Assembly (NCBI GenBank): GCA_949825025.1
Contig: OX463784.1
Coordinates: forward strand, 10,299,431-10,363,430
Source: Siphlonurus alternatus
Taxonomy: Eukaryota > Arthropoda > Insecta > Ephemeroptera > Siphlonuridae
Length of the DNA stretch: 64,000 nt
Direction: 5' to 3'
Shown one piece after another: positions 1-9,939 of the stretch. The translations under genes and the position numbers were made by a program. Under the pieces are notes generated by a model, which worked only from the letters and a program-made list of their open reading frames with translations, was not told the DNA's origin and ran no database searches. Position 1 is the stretch's first letter; each line of letters opens with the position of its first letter.

Positions 1-869
1 AAAAATAATAATTAAAATTAAGCTGTTTTTGCATGAAGTTTTAGTACGTGCTCCTTAGATACTTAAACATTAGATAATATTGTTTTTTGACTAAATTTTC
101 ACTTTGAGGAAAGAGGGAAGGTTAATTATTTCTTAATTATACGTTCAAAAGACTTAAGCTGAATTTATAGAGTAGAAATTTATAGTTTAATAAGGTTAGT
201 TCTGAAAATGTTATTAAAAAATGTTAAAATATAATAATTCTAAGTTAAATAACAATGTTCTATTTTTTTATTTTAATATTTGTACTTATAGTACCATATA
301 TATTACGCAGGAAAAACTTGTATAGGATGAAATTATAATAAATTGTACTGAACTGTTTGTTTCTTTGAAAATTACATCAAAGAATCTAAATGTTCTAAGA
401 TTATAGTTCTTTCCTCTATTCTTCATCTTCTATGAGCTTAATTTTTCGATTTCAGACCCTCACTTTTGGTAGCCGAAATATTTCTAGTTTTGAACTGTTA
501 ATTTTAATTTTTTTGCTGTAAAAATTAACAAACTCTACTGTGCGATATGCTTAATTATTTTGTTTCTGCATGGCTGCTATACATAAAATCCATTTCTCCA
601 TATCCACACAATGCACACATGGGTCCTACCATCCTCTCCCATTAATTTCCTGAGTTCTGAGATATGCCTGCGTAAACTACAAAGTTTGTGGTCCGGGCTA
701 TAAAAAATGCGACAACAATTTACAAAAAAATGAAACAATATTACTCAGGCAAAATATTATGTGTTAATATTATTAACGAAAACAGTTTCTTATGCAAAGT
801 AATCCTATCACAGTTTCATTGAACTTGGTTGACGATCATTAATAAATCTTGATTATCATGCAGCTGATA
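1..869. other. AT-rich sequence, no gene seen
   Basis: Short open frames only. A slightly GC-richer patch at 600-700 has no recognisable motif. Confidence 0.6.
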
Positions 870-1081
870 CAAAGATATATTTTTTTATTTTTTATTTTTT
901 ATTTTTCTTTATTCGAACTTTTTCGATTGTACAAGACAACATATGTTCATGTCAAAAAAACTTAATATTAACAAACATACATAACATCAAAACGCAACAC
1001 TTTATAAATATAACAAAGGAAAAAAATAAGTATAAAAAAATTAACCACAATATTAACAAAAAATATGAACCAGGTTTTAAA

Positions 1082-4000
1082 TCATAAGGATACAATACTC
1101 TCAGGCAATTTATTGCTCTCAAAAGCTTTAACTGAATAGAACTCTTTACTTATAAGGACATTTTTTAGCTTCTTTCGGAACAATTTACAATCATTTATAT
1201 CTTTTAGGCATTTTGGCAGAAATTCATATATTTTGGCCGTTTGATACATTGCACAAGATTTGTATAAATTAGAGTTCAATTTGTCTGTAACAACATTGGA
1301 TTTATTCCTGGTATTGTAATTATGAACATTATCATTCTGCAAATAAAGGTTAGGGTGGGATTTTTTAAATGAAGCACAGTTTAAGATGTAAATAGACGGA
1401 ACAGTGAGCATATTTAGATTTCTAAAATGAGATACACAGGACTGTCCCTTAGGCAGCTTTAATATAGTACGGAGAGCTCGTTTCTGCAAAACAAAGCATC
1501 TATTTAGTAGGGCTGCCTTACTTCCCCAGTGAATAATACCATAAGCCAAATGGGAGTAAATATATGCATAATAAATAGTTAAAAGAGTTTCCACTGAAAC
1601 ATGGTTTCTGATAGTATATAACATAAAATTTGCTGAATTGATCTTTTTGCATACTGAGTTTACGTGCACACTCCAATCTAAACACTCGTTAACATGCAGA
1701 CCAAGAAATTTAACAGACTCAGCTCTCTTAATGGTTTCATTACAAATTTGCAATAAGTAACTATGACTTGGAATTTGACGAGATGAGTGAAACTGTATAA
1801 ACTCCGTCTTAGATATGTTAAGGATGAGTCTATTATCATTACACCATGATAGTATCTCGTTTATAGTTAATCTAGCTTTACGTACAAGTTCGTCTTCAGA
1901 ATCAGCCGTAACTATAGCTGTGACGTCATCTGCATATTTAACCAAGACAGCACTAGTTACATGTTCAGGTAAATCATTTGTGCCAGTGTTAAAAAGGGTC
2001 GTAGAAACCTTCCCTCCTTGTGGCACCCCTAAATTAACTGGCAATTTATTAGAGATAAAAGAAGAACAGTGTTCATCTAATATAGCATTAACCTCGACAT
2101 ATTGTTGCCGATCTGTCAAATAAGAATCTATTAAATTTCGACTATTTTCTTCAATTCCAATGTTATCAAACTTATGAAGAATAACATTTTTATTTAAACT
2201 GTCAAAAGCTTTTGACAAATCAAAAAATATAACAAGGCAGAATAGGTTTTGGTTCAATGCTGAATGAACATAACTTAGGAGATCAAACATGGCAGTATCA
2301 GTGGAGCGATTTTTTAAAAATCCATGCTGACAAGGGGTTATTAAATTATTCTCAGTCCTATAATTAGTAATTTGATCATCCATTGTTCCTTCGAGTAGTT
2401 TAGCAAATACAGATGAATTCGTAATTGGTCTAAAATTATTAATGACATTTTTTGGTCCTTTTTTATGGTTTGCATATACTTTCGATGTTTTAAGACAACT
2501 TGGAAAAACACCCTCCATAATTGAATGATTGATTAAGTTTGAGAGAGGGGTGGCTAATACATGAGCACAATATTTAACAACAGTATATGGAACCTCATCA
2601 GGACCAGCGGCAAGTTTATTTGGTAGAGATTTCATGCGATTTAAGATATAAGCAGGATCAATAGTATTAAATTTCAATGTATTCATCGTTTTAGATTGAC
2701 TATTGCAATTATTAGGATTATTTAGATTTAGTGGAAGAAACCTATCAGAAACCATGCGTTCAACTGTGTTTACAAAGAAGTCATTAAATAAATTACTTAT
2801 CAATACAGGATCAGAAATAGTAACCCCATCCGTGCAAATTTCAATATTGCCTTGACTAGATGAGTTCTTTTTCGTTTTGCACTCTGTATTAATAACTTTC
2901 CAGGTAGCTTTGATTTTATTAGTAGCTGTTTTTATTGCTAGATTATTTTCATTAATAATTGCAGAGGAAATATTTTGCCTGTGCAATTTTAGTTTGTCTT
3001 TATATTCAATTTCTTGGGAAGGATTATTAAATTTTACATGATTATGAAATTGTTTTAGAAAAATGCTCTCTTCCTTAAGATAAGGGTTTTTTATAATCCA
3101 CAAAGGTTTTCTTCTTTGACAATTTATGATTTTTTTAACTTTAGGAAAGGACTCATTAAAATTATAAAGAAATATTTCAAGAAAAATAGACCATCTTTCA
3201 TCAGAGCTTAAATAAGGATTAAACAAACCCTGCCATTGTTCACATAATAAACGCATTAGAAAATTGTCCATATTGCACTTATCAAAAACACGTTTAAAAA
3301 TTACTTTATTTTTAGTTTCATGGGATTTACTGTTCTTAATACATAACTTTAAAGTAACTACGGTGAATTTGTGATCTGATAATGTTGTTTTATTAGTCTG
3401 AAATTCTGAAACAATATCAATATTACTTTTAATTATATGATCAATTAAAGTTGAAGTTTTATTTGTTTCTCGAGTAGCGAGAGTATTAATAACTTCAAGT
3501 TTAAAAGAACTTAAAATATCTCTGTATGACAATGTAACTGTATTATTTATGAATAAATTAAAATTAACATCCCCTGCAATTATGAAAAAATCATTTTTAT
3601 TTTTACAGCATTTATATAACTTTTGGCAAAGCATTTCAAATTGAATTAAAAAAGGTTTAATATTTTTTTCATTAATATCAAGTTTTTGGACTTTTTTCAT
3701 TTTTTTAGTTATATCTGGAGGTCTGTAAATTGAGGAGAAGTATATATTTGTGTCATTATTGATACTTAATTTAGCAATACAACATTCAAAAACCGACTCA
3801 GTAGATTTGACTTTAATATTATGTATATTAAAACCAATGCGTGCCAGAATGAGTACTCCACCACATTTTTGGACAGTTCTACAATAATATGAAACAATAA
3901 AATAATTTTTAAAAGTAACAGTAATAATTTGGTTTTCATCCAGCCCATGTTCACATAAAATAATTATATCACAATTTTCATTTTCCAAGAAATATTCAAA

Positions 4001-4141
4001 TTGTTTTAATTTATTTTTTAAACCTGGTAAATTTAATTGTAAGATTTTGAAGTTATGTGGGGCTGAACTACTCGTTATATTATGTTTTTTTGGGTTTAAT
4101 TGACTTAGCGGAGATATTACTAACAGTACTAACACGTGGTC
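1082..4141 (-). CDS. Retrotransposon ORF2: AP endonuclease and reverse transcriptase, no AUG start
   Basis: About 1017 residues that would nick the target and copy element RNA by target-primed reverse transcription. The endonuclease (about 28-260, counting from the GTG at 4135) shows ILQLN, the CEHGL glutamate, IYRPP, GDVNFN (188-193) and the SDH motif (253-255). The reverse transcriptase (about 500-790) shows the AAGPD region, FFDLSKAFD (catalytic Asp 639), PQGG (705-708) and YADD (734-737). All key acidic residues are present. The frame opens right after a TAA at 4142-4144, and the first in-frame ATG lies near residue 146, inside the endonuclease. The start is therefore either non-AUG or, more likely, a frameshift from ORF1. 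The coordinates give the open frame, not a proven start. Confidence 0.9.
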   Translation of the reverse strand, partial: DHVLVLLVISPLSQLNPKKHNITSSSAPHNFKILQLNLPGLKNKLKQFEYFLENENCDIIILCEHGLDENQIITVTFKNYFIVSYYCRTVQKCGGVLILARIGFNIHNIKVKSTESVFECCIAKLSINNDTNIYFSSIYRPPDITKKMKKVQKLDINEKNIKPFLIQFEMLCQKLYKCCKNKNDFFIIAGDVNFNLFINNTVTLSYRDILSSFKLEVINTLATRETNKTSTLIDHIIKSNIDIVSEFQTNKTTLSDHKFTVVTLKLCIKNSKSHETKNKVIFKRVFDKCNMDNFLMRLLCEQWQGLFNPYLSSDERWSIFLEIFLYNFNESFPKVKKIINCQRRKPLWIIKNPYLKEESIFLKQFHNHVKFNNPSQEIEYKDKLKLHRQNISSAIINENNLAIKTATNKIKATWKVINTECKTKKNSSSQGNIEICTDGVTISDPVLISNLFNDFFVNTVERMVSDRFLPLNLNNPNNCNSQSKTMNTLKFNTIDPAYILNRMKSLPNKLAAGPDEVPYTVVKYCAHVLATPLSNLINHSIMEGVFPSCLKTSKVYANHKKGPKNVINNFRPITNSSVFAKLLEGTMDDQITNYRTENNLITPCQHGFLKNRSTDTAMFDLLSYVHSALNQNLFCLVIFFDLSKAFDSLNKNVILHKFDNIGIEENSRNLIDSYLTDRQQYVEVNAILDEHCSSFISNKLPVNLGVPQGGKVSTTLFNTGTNDLPEHVTSAVLVKYADDVTAIVTADSEDELVRKARLTINEILSWCNDNRLILNISKTEFIQFHSSRQIPSHSYLLQICNETIKRAESVKFLGLHVNECLDWSVHVNSVCKKINSANFMLYTIRNHVSVETLLTIYYAYIYSHLAYGIIHWGSKAALLNRCFVLQKRALRTILKLPKGQSCVSHFRNLNMLTVPSIYILNCASFKKSHPNLYLQNDNVHNYNTRNKSNVVTDKLNSNLYKSCAMYQTAKIYEFLPKCLKDINDCKLFRKKLKNVLISKEFYSVKAFESNKLPESIVSL
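4080..4141 (-). promoter_or_regulatory. ORF1/ORF2 overlap, probable +1 frameshift window
   Basis: ORF1 ends at TAA 4080-4082, while ORF2 is open only from 4141 downward in the frame one nucleotide downstream of ORF1. Just before the ORF1 stop the minus strand reads CCC AAA AAA ACA TAA in the ORF1 frame, with a run of seven A. Slippage there, or a +1 shift at the stop, would join the ORFs. No ATG occurs in the ORF2 frame in this window, so stop-start reinitiation at an AUG is not possible. The mechanism is inferred. Confidence 0.6.
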
Positions 4142-6395
4142 TTAAATTTGGAGGAGAGTGCAAATGTCCCTGAGAACCAAATTGGTTAGTAGTTTGGGAT
4201 GTTTGCCAATCAATTAGATTTGCAGTGCCATTTGAACTCTGATTTTCAATAATTTCTATATCATTTTCAGGTAAAGATTTGGAAGTGACAACTTTATTTG
4301 AATTTTTAGATTGCTTTGCAATGTTCTCAGCATTAGCTTGATCCTTGGACATTAAGTCATTTGTAAATTGTTCTTTTTTTGAAAGTATATTTAATAAAAA
4401 TGTTTTAAGTCTAGGATTCAGAGCATTTAAATCAATAAAATCAGTTTGAATCTCAGAATGGACTTCACTGATACCTGGTTTACATGTCATATCATGTCTG
4501 AGACCCTGGGTACGAGGGTCGTCTTTTTCCACAACAGCCTCAGGAGCAGGTGCTGGCATTCCGTCGTTCTCCGGAACGAGGCCTGACTCCTCGCCCGGGG
4601 TGTTGCCGTCGTTCGCCGAAGCGAGGCCTGACTCCTCGCCCGGGGAAGTGCCGTCGTTCACCGAAGCGAGGCCTGACTCCTCGCCCGGGGTGGTTCCGTC
4701 GTTCACCGGAGCGAGGCCTGACTCCTCGCCCGGGGTGGTACCGTCGTTCACCGAAGCGAGGCCTGACTCCTCGCTCGGGGTGGTACCGTCGTTCACCGAA
4801 GCGAGGCCTGACTCCTCGCCCGGGGTGGTACCGTCGTTCACCGAAGCGAGGCCTGACTCCTCGCCCGGGGTGGTACCGTCGTTCACCGAAGCGAGGCCTG
4901 ACTCCCCGCCCGGGGTGGTTCCGTCGTTCACCGAAGCGAGGCCTGACTCCTCGCCCGGGGTGGTGGTCATCACCATCTTCACGGCTGGCGCAGGCGGTCC
5001 CTTCGCTTTTACTGTGTCAGCAGTGACAAGTGGTGGGCGGGAACTTTCTAACGAGGTAGAAGTCTGTCGTTTCTCAGAATTTGCATGAACCACCAGGAGG
5101 GAAACAGGAGGGACACCAACGGTATTAGCAGTTGCTAGTGATGACTTGGCGGACTCCTCATAGAGTTCTTTAGGTGACGTCTCACGGTTGTTTGGTTTCC
5201 ACCCATAATATGCTGTAATTTCAATATCCAAATCTTGGAAAATTGAAATTATATCTTTTTTAATAATAGACCAATCAAAACCATCCAGCCCACAAGCTAG
5301 TCGTGGGATAGCTAGTTTTTTAATTTTTAAAATCTCACAAGATTTTCTAAGGTTTTTTAGAGCAGAGAGTATATTTGAGTGTTCAGGAAGCTGGTTATGA
5401 ACAGATTTTGTTATGATGTAAAAAATATATATACCCTCTACTGATAAGACAGCTACTTGACCAACTGTCTTAAGTTGACTTTTCAAGAATGGAACTTGAC
5501 CATACGTTTTCCTTACTTTTGATGCGACACCACGTGTCATTTTGAATTTTTCATCCACGCAGTGAGCATATGACGTACCAGATGGTGACTCGAACATATT
5601 ACCTTTTATTTCAATAAAATTAAAGTTCTTATGTTTGCTAATCGTTCGAGTAGTATTGTTTGTATTTTGTCGACGAAGTCGATTTGTTCTGCTATCCAAT
5701 TCCGGAAAAGATTCAGGACAGTCAAGTGGTGAAAATCTATTTGTTAATGGAAACGGCGATCCCCAAGGGTTGTTTTGAGTTTTATGGGTGTGTGTCAAAA
5801 AGTCCTGGCCTCGACGATGCTGCTGATTGTGCCGCTGGCGGTGTTGGTTTTGACGCGCATCGAAGTATCCGCGCGACTGCTGTTGTTGCGGCCGCTGCTG
5901 CCATTGCGGCATTCGAGCGAACGACGTCAGCTGCCCGCGCTGAGATGGGCGGTGTGTTGAGTGCTCAACATTTCTCCAAGGCCACTGTGATTGACTCACC
6001 GGCCTGTCAAAATTTGTTGTTTGACGAACACGTTGCTGTTCTATTTTTTCCTGATCGTAATAAATATCTGTAGATGGTATTTCATTTTTTTGACTCACCA
6101 TAGTTTTAATTTCTTGCTTAAAATCATTTAATATATCTTTAATATTTTGTTGCATCACCTTGTAGATTGGATGTGATGTAACATCAAATGTTGAGTTACA
6201 ATTATTAAACAATGAAGCATCATTATAAGATTTGTCACTATAATTATTATTATTCTGCTGATTAAAATTCTCCGATGTATTTCTAGCAGGTGGTGGCCAC
6301 TGCGGCACAAGTGGAACATTTCGTTGTATTCCTGGCGTAGTGAAGTGAGGCGAGGCACGCATGGAGTAGTGGCCCGCCATGACGTTGTTCTCCAT
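4080..6395 (-). CDS. Retrotransposon ORF1 with TARG1/OARD1-like macro domain and in-frame minisatellite
   Basis: A 771-residue protein in the ORF1 position of the LINE. ORF1 proteins normally bind element RNA and form the ribonucleoprotein particle. The start is the first ATG after an in-frame TAG at 6399-6401. Layout: N-terminal N/Q-rich stretch (about 40-60), possible helix at 76-100, Q/R/H-rich basic stretch (about 163-198), macro domain (about 257-396), low-complexity linker, nine 15-residue repeats (about 477-612), and a polar K-rich C-terminus. The macro domain resembles human TARG1 (OARD1), which removes ADP-ribose from acidic residues: there is an AHC motif, an ITK lysine at 330 and an ACGLD aspartate at 371, matching the two TARG1 catalytic positions. 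I see no CCHC zinc knuckle, which many LINE ORF1 proteins have. Enzyme activity is inferred; the domain match is strong by eye. Confidence 0.88.
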   Translation of the reverse strand: MENNVMAGHYSMRASPHFTTPGIQRNVPLVPQWPPPARNTSENFNQQNNNNYSDKSYNDASLFNNCNSTFDVTSHPIYKVMQQNIKDILNDFKQEIKTMVSQKNEIPSTDIYYDQEKIEQQRVRQTTNFDRPVSQSQWPWRNVEHSTHRPSQRGQLTSFARMPQWQQRPQQQQSRGYFDARQNQHRQRHNQQHRRGQDFLTHTHKTQNNPWGSPFPLTNRFSPLDCPESFPELDSRTNRLRRQNTNNTTRTISKHKNFNFIEIKGNMFESPSGTSYAHCVDEKFKMTRGVASKVRKTYGQVPFLKSQLKTVGQVAVLSVEGIYIFYIITKSVHNQLPEHSNILSALKNLRKSCEILKIKKLAIPRLACGLDGFDWSIIKKDIISIFQDLDIEITAYYGWKPNNRETSPKELYEESAKSSLATANTVGVPPVSLLVVHANSEKRQTSTSLESSRPPLVTADTVKAKGPPAPAVKMVMTTTPGEESGLASVNDGTTPGGESGLASVNDGTTPGEESGLASVNDGTTPGEESGLASVNDGTTPSEESGLASVNDGTTPGEESGLAPVNDGTTPGEESGLASVNDGTSPGEESGLASANDGNTPGEESGLVPENDGMPAPAPEAVVEKDDPRTQGLRHDMTCKPGISEVHSEIQTDFIDLNALNPRLKTFLLNILSKKEQFTNDLMSKDQANAENIAKQSKNSNKVVTSKSLPENDIEIIENQSSNGTANLIDWQTSQTTNQFGSQGHLHSPPNLRPRVSTVSNISAKSIKPKKT
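4561..4965 (-). repeat. Nine-copy 45-bp coding minisatellite in ORF1
   Basis: Nine consecutive 45-bp units begin at 4561, 4606, 4651, 4696, 4741, 4786, 4831, 4876 and 4921. Each encodes a 15-residue unit of the form TTPGEESGLASVNDG. Most differences are single-base. The units are strongly GC-rich in an AT-rich element. Because 45 is a multiple of three, other frames are also open through the array and produce long spurious ORFs on the plus strand. Copy number is likely to vary between element copies. Confidence 0.97.
5208..5627 (-). other. Macro domain coding region inside ORF1 (TARG1-like)
   Basis: Residues about 257-396 of ORF1 follow the order of TARG1/OARD1 macro domains: a first strand ending in GNMFE, then SYAHCV, an R-G-V-A helix start, a strand pair GQVAVLS and IYIFYIITK, a helix, then IPRLACGLDGFDW and a final strand ITAYYGW. 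In TARG1 a lysine after the IT pair and an aspartate after GCGL form the catalytic dyad; both are present here as K330 and D371. This is not the MacroD-type loop arrangement. ADP-ribose binding or hydrolysis is an inference from this match. Confidence 0.85.
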
Positions 6396-6600
6396 GAACT
6401 AAACACACTTTTATTCCAGTTAAAACACACTAAATACACGATTGTAATATTTCACTTGATGATAAAGAACTTCAACTTTCCGATGAGCGACTTTGTAAGT
6501 TGTTTTGAGATGTAATAATACTTAATTTCTCAAAAAATTATGTAGCACGATAAGAAAAAGAACTAGTATCGGCGGTGCTGCCACCTATCTATCTATATTA

Positions 6601-8065
6601 TATTATGCAGAGTGAGTTTGTGCTTTCATGCAAAACTTATTAGGAAACAATGAAACAAAAAAGTGACATCCATCATTTTGACAATCAATAAGTAGTAGCA
6701 TCTGATATTTTTTATAACAATTTATAAAAACTTTGTTTACATTTTTTATAAGTAACTTTTTTTTTAAATTGAAAAGTTTCTTATAAAAGTTAGAAAGACA
6801 TTTTAAAATAATAAAACCTCAAGAAAATTACTATAATAAGTACTTATGAAACATATGATATGGATAACCCAGTTCTCATATATATACCAAGAATAAAATA
6901 ATAATAAACTTGAACCAGAACAAAACTTACCACTTTTCGCATATTTATTTTTTATCATTCAAATAAACAATATAAAAACAAGGGAGTATTCTTTAGGGAG
7001 GCATAAAAAAGTCAATAAAGGAATTTTGGCAGCCTTTTATATGTTCTTATCTTCTGTGTGTAGGCTATTTAACACACAGAAAACTAGGCCATGTGTGGCA
7101 TTAAATCCCCTCATGCATAATATTAATAGTAGAGAATAGAACTAACTGCAGCGTGTGCATACAAAATTATACTAGATTTATGAGTAAATTCAAGTATGTA
7201 ATATTGTACTGCATGTTGTAATTGTTGTTATTATAGTGTAGTTTGTAGAGATATATTATTTAGTGTTATCTTTAGTATCAAATGAGCGCAATTCAGTGGA
7301 TATTCACATGCAGAGATATCTAGTTTTTTTTTTTAGTGTCATTGAATTAGGCTGGTGCTAACCGTGGTTAGTGATACAAAATGGATAATTTTCTATTTAA
7401 CTCTTTGGCGAATCAACCCCGATTTATCTTTAATATTGTAATATGTTATACATTTAATATATTTTAATCATATATAACAGTTATACAAAACAATTTATTA
7501 ATTTTGTTCGTTATTAAAACTCCCTATTTTATTGCCTTTAAATTAATGTATAATAATTGTGGCAAAAACTTAAGTGTATAAAAATATAAAATAATTATGC
7601 AATTTGAATTATTTATAAGAAACCAAGAGTTCAATTTTAAAATAATTAAAGAAATAAAATGTTATTAAATTTTTATATTAAATTTTTGTTGAACAATTTA
7701 AAATAAAACTGATGCAAAATTAATTTACAGTAATTAAATACCATGCATTTTCAACACTCAACTCGTAGTAAACCCGGTTTTAGCCTTCTGTACGGAAACT
7801 TTACAACTGGTTTTTATCAGATTCGCCCCGCATCTTCAAAAAAACAATCATACACAAAACTATACAAAAACATGTGTAGATCTTTTGAGCAGTAATTCTC
7901 AGCTAACTCATTGATTTTGACTTGCAATATATACAATATTTTAATTAAACTTTTGTGACTGCAATGCAGACTGCGATGAAGAACCTCAAATCAAGTTGTT
8001 ATTTTTACAGACAGAAGACATATAATCTCGTATTTTTCCTCAAAAATGGTTCAAAATAGGAGGAA
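6601..8065. other. AT-rich sequence, no gene seen
   Basis: No open frame of note and no clear repeat structure. Two short patches (7365-7425 and 7770-7835) are slightly GC-richer and unrecognised. Confidence 0.55.
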
Positions 8066-8066
8066 A

Positions 8067-8364
8067 TTAGACAAGAGGAGAGCTTAATAGAGAATAAAAG
8101 ATGAGATTTATTTCAACTTGTGCGGACTTGAGTCGCACCCGGAAACTCCATGCCTGTGTGTTATCAGCTGTCCTAGTCATCGTACCGGAAACAAAGAGTC
8201 TGTGAGATAACAACAAACGTCTGTCTGATAAGAACTCGGTCAAGGACGTTCGGTCAAGAGCGATGGGGGCGTAATAAAAAACACTTGGAGAGATTGCGTG
8301 CACTAACACACCAAGATTAGTGCGCAATAAAAAGTGGCGACGCAATGAGAAATTCTTTATCAAT
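8067..8364 (-). other. Candidate exon or transcribed segment, unrecognised
   Basis: A GC-richer block in AT-rich surroundings with a 98-codon open frame on the minus strand that has no ATG start. The minus strand has a good splice-acceptor context directly upstream (pyrimidine-rich, ending TTTCAG at about 8365-8366) and an AATAAA at about 8107-8112. It could be a terminal exon, an old transposon fragment or chance. I recognise no protein family. Confidence 0.2.
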
Positions 8365-8369
8365 CTGAA

Positions 8370-9499
8370 ATAAAATTAAGATTACCTTGTTTATTACTTA
8401 ATCAATGTACTAAAAGTTGCTTCACGCTTTAATGTTATTTTAAATGTTGAATCCAGACGCTATTCCTTCTCTTCATTAGGGGAAAAAAATACAAAAATTT
8501 ACAAAAAGTAATTAAATTTGATAATTTATTTATAAATAAACATGCAATATATTTTGAGCAAAAATTCGAAAACTGTCTTTTTAGGAGACAAAAATGAAGT
8601 AACACAATTTGTATAATATATCAACAAAATCTATAGTACAAAATTTACTAAAACACTACGTATAATGTAATATGTACGGATGTAATACCACATACTTTAA
8701 ATGTGTTATGGTGCTACTTTTGCCGTGTATTGAACCTTTTTCACCTAAATTGTTTGTCATATTATATATGTAAGATGTATAATTATGTACATTGGTGAAT
8801 AAAAATTAAGAAAATCAATAAATATTTTTTTGCATGCGGCAGAAGAAGATAATTCAATCAAAACGAAAACAATGCAGATTCATTAGTAAAATTATATTTC
8901 TATTCATAAAAGTATGATGCATTACAATGTAATGTACTGGAACGTTTTAATATGGTGTTTTTAATGCATAATTAAATAATGTAATTAGTTTAATTAATAT
9001 TTGTTATTATTAACAGCCATAAAATTATAAATATAAACCCTCAATTTTATTTGTTTCATGCTTAAAGTATTCAATTTAAATCACCAATTAATGAGCTAGG
9101 ATTTATAATAAAAAATTATCTCTCTCTCCATTGCATGTAAAAAACATTAACAAAAACGTTAAAATATATACTCATTAAGTAATTCATACAATGATATTTT
9201 ACTAATGACTATAACATTATACAACAGAAACAAGTACATTTTAATTACAAAACTCATTACATTAAAAATATGTAAAATATAACGCATTACATATTGAAAT
9301 ATTATCTAAAATGTAGTAATATGTACACTATGGGATAACATGAACGTTTAGGTCTGGTTAACGCCTGAAAATTTCCAGAAGTGACGTATTTTCTACTTAT
9401 TTTCACTTCCGATTACGAGATATAAAACAAAAGAGGTACTATTTACGCGTCTATTGGAAAATTTCAGCCATCAATAATAATTAACTCTTGCTTGTTAGA
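8370..9499. other. AT-rich sequence, no gene seen
   Basis: Very AT-rich; no feature beyond simple A/T runs. Confidence 0.6.
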
Positions 9500-9629
9500 C
9501 TGTTCGTAAACCCTGCTCGGTGTACTCTGAGAAAGTTTACGAACAAAAACCGTGACGTCATTTGCACTCCCTACCCCACCCTCTGAGCTGGTGTAAGAAA
9601 AGTGTACACCGAGCAGGGTTTACGAACAG
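9500..9629. mobile_element. MITE with 26-bp perfect terminal inverted repeats
   Basis: The ends CTGTTCGTAAACCCTGCTCG and its reverse complement extend perfectly for about 26 bp, with a 78-bp centre that includes TGACGTCA at 9553. Diverged half-copies of the same end occur at about 35408-35440 and 62505-62526. Non-autonomous; the superfamily is not determined because no clear target duplication is seen. Confidence 0.8.
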
Positions 9630-9767
9630 ACCTTATAATGCTCTTCTGATCTCTCGAAAAATTGAAATTATGCATCTTTTTGTCTCTTGGACATTCAATT
9701 CCAGCAAATAATGGAGTTCATGGTCAAGGCGTACACTTCGGATATAGTATACGAATTTTACACTTCG

Positions 9768-9931
9768 GTGGCGTCCCAATAGTCCTATTCTCGTCTACTA
9801 TCCTTCCCTACAATGGCGGCAAATTTAGGGCGCATCATATGCACCCTTCTTATATAGCAGCCATCTTGGAGGGGAGGGGAAAGCTCATTTAGGGACCCTA
9901 AGTAGACGAGAAATAGTATTGGGACACCGCC
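9768..9931. mobile_element. MITE with GTGGCGTCCCAATA ends
   Basis: The left end GTGGCGTCCCAATA is mirrored by TATTGGGACACCGC at the right. A second inverted pair just inside (CTCGTCTACT / AGTAGACGAG) extends the arms to about 45 bp with mismatches. It contains no coding potential of its own. Confidence 0.7.
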
Positions 9932-9939
9932 TTCCTTTA

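Larger units (their letters stand above)
870..6600 (-). mobile_element. Complete two-ORF non-LTR (LINE-type) retrotransposon with intact ORFs
   Basis: A full-length-looking LINE read on the minus strand. A roughly 200-bp 5' leader (about 6396-6597) precedes ORF1, ORF2 follows, and a short 3' UTR (about 911-1081) ends in an A/T-rich TAAAAAA-type tail at about 877-910. Neither ORF carries an internal stop, so the copy may be young. The outer limits are approximate because I found no clear target-site duplication. The 3' UTR shares the segment around TTGTACAAGACAA with 24735-24760, which supports the assigned 3' end. Endonuclease plus reverse transcriptase in one ORF with no RNase H seen suggests a Jockey/CR1-like group; that placement is inference. 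Confidence 0.9.

Noticed and set aside
4550..5088. Two long plus-strand frames across the ORF1 minisatellite
   Set aside because: They arise because the 45-bp unit is a multiple of three; the minus-strand ORF1 explains the region.
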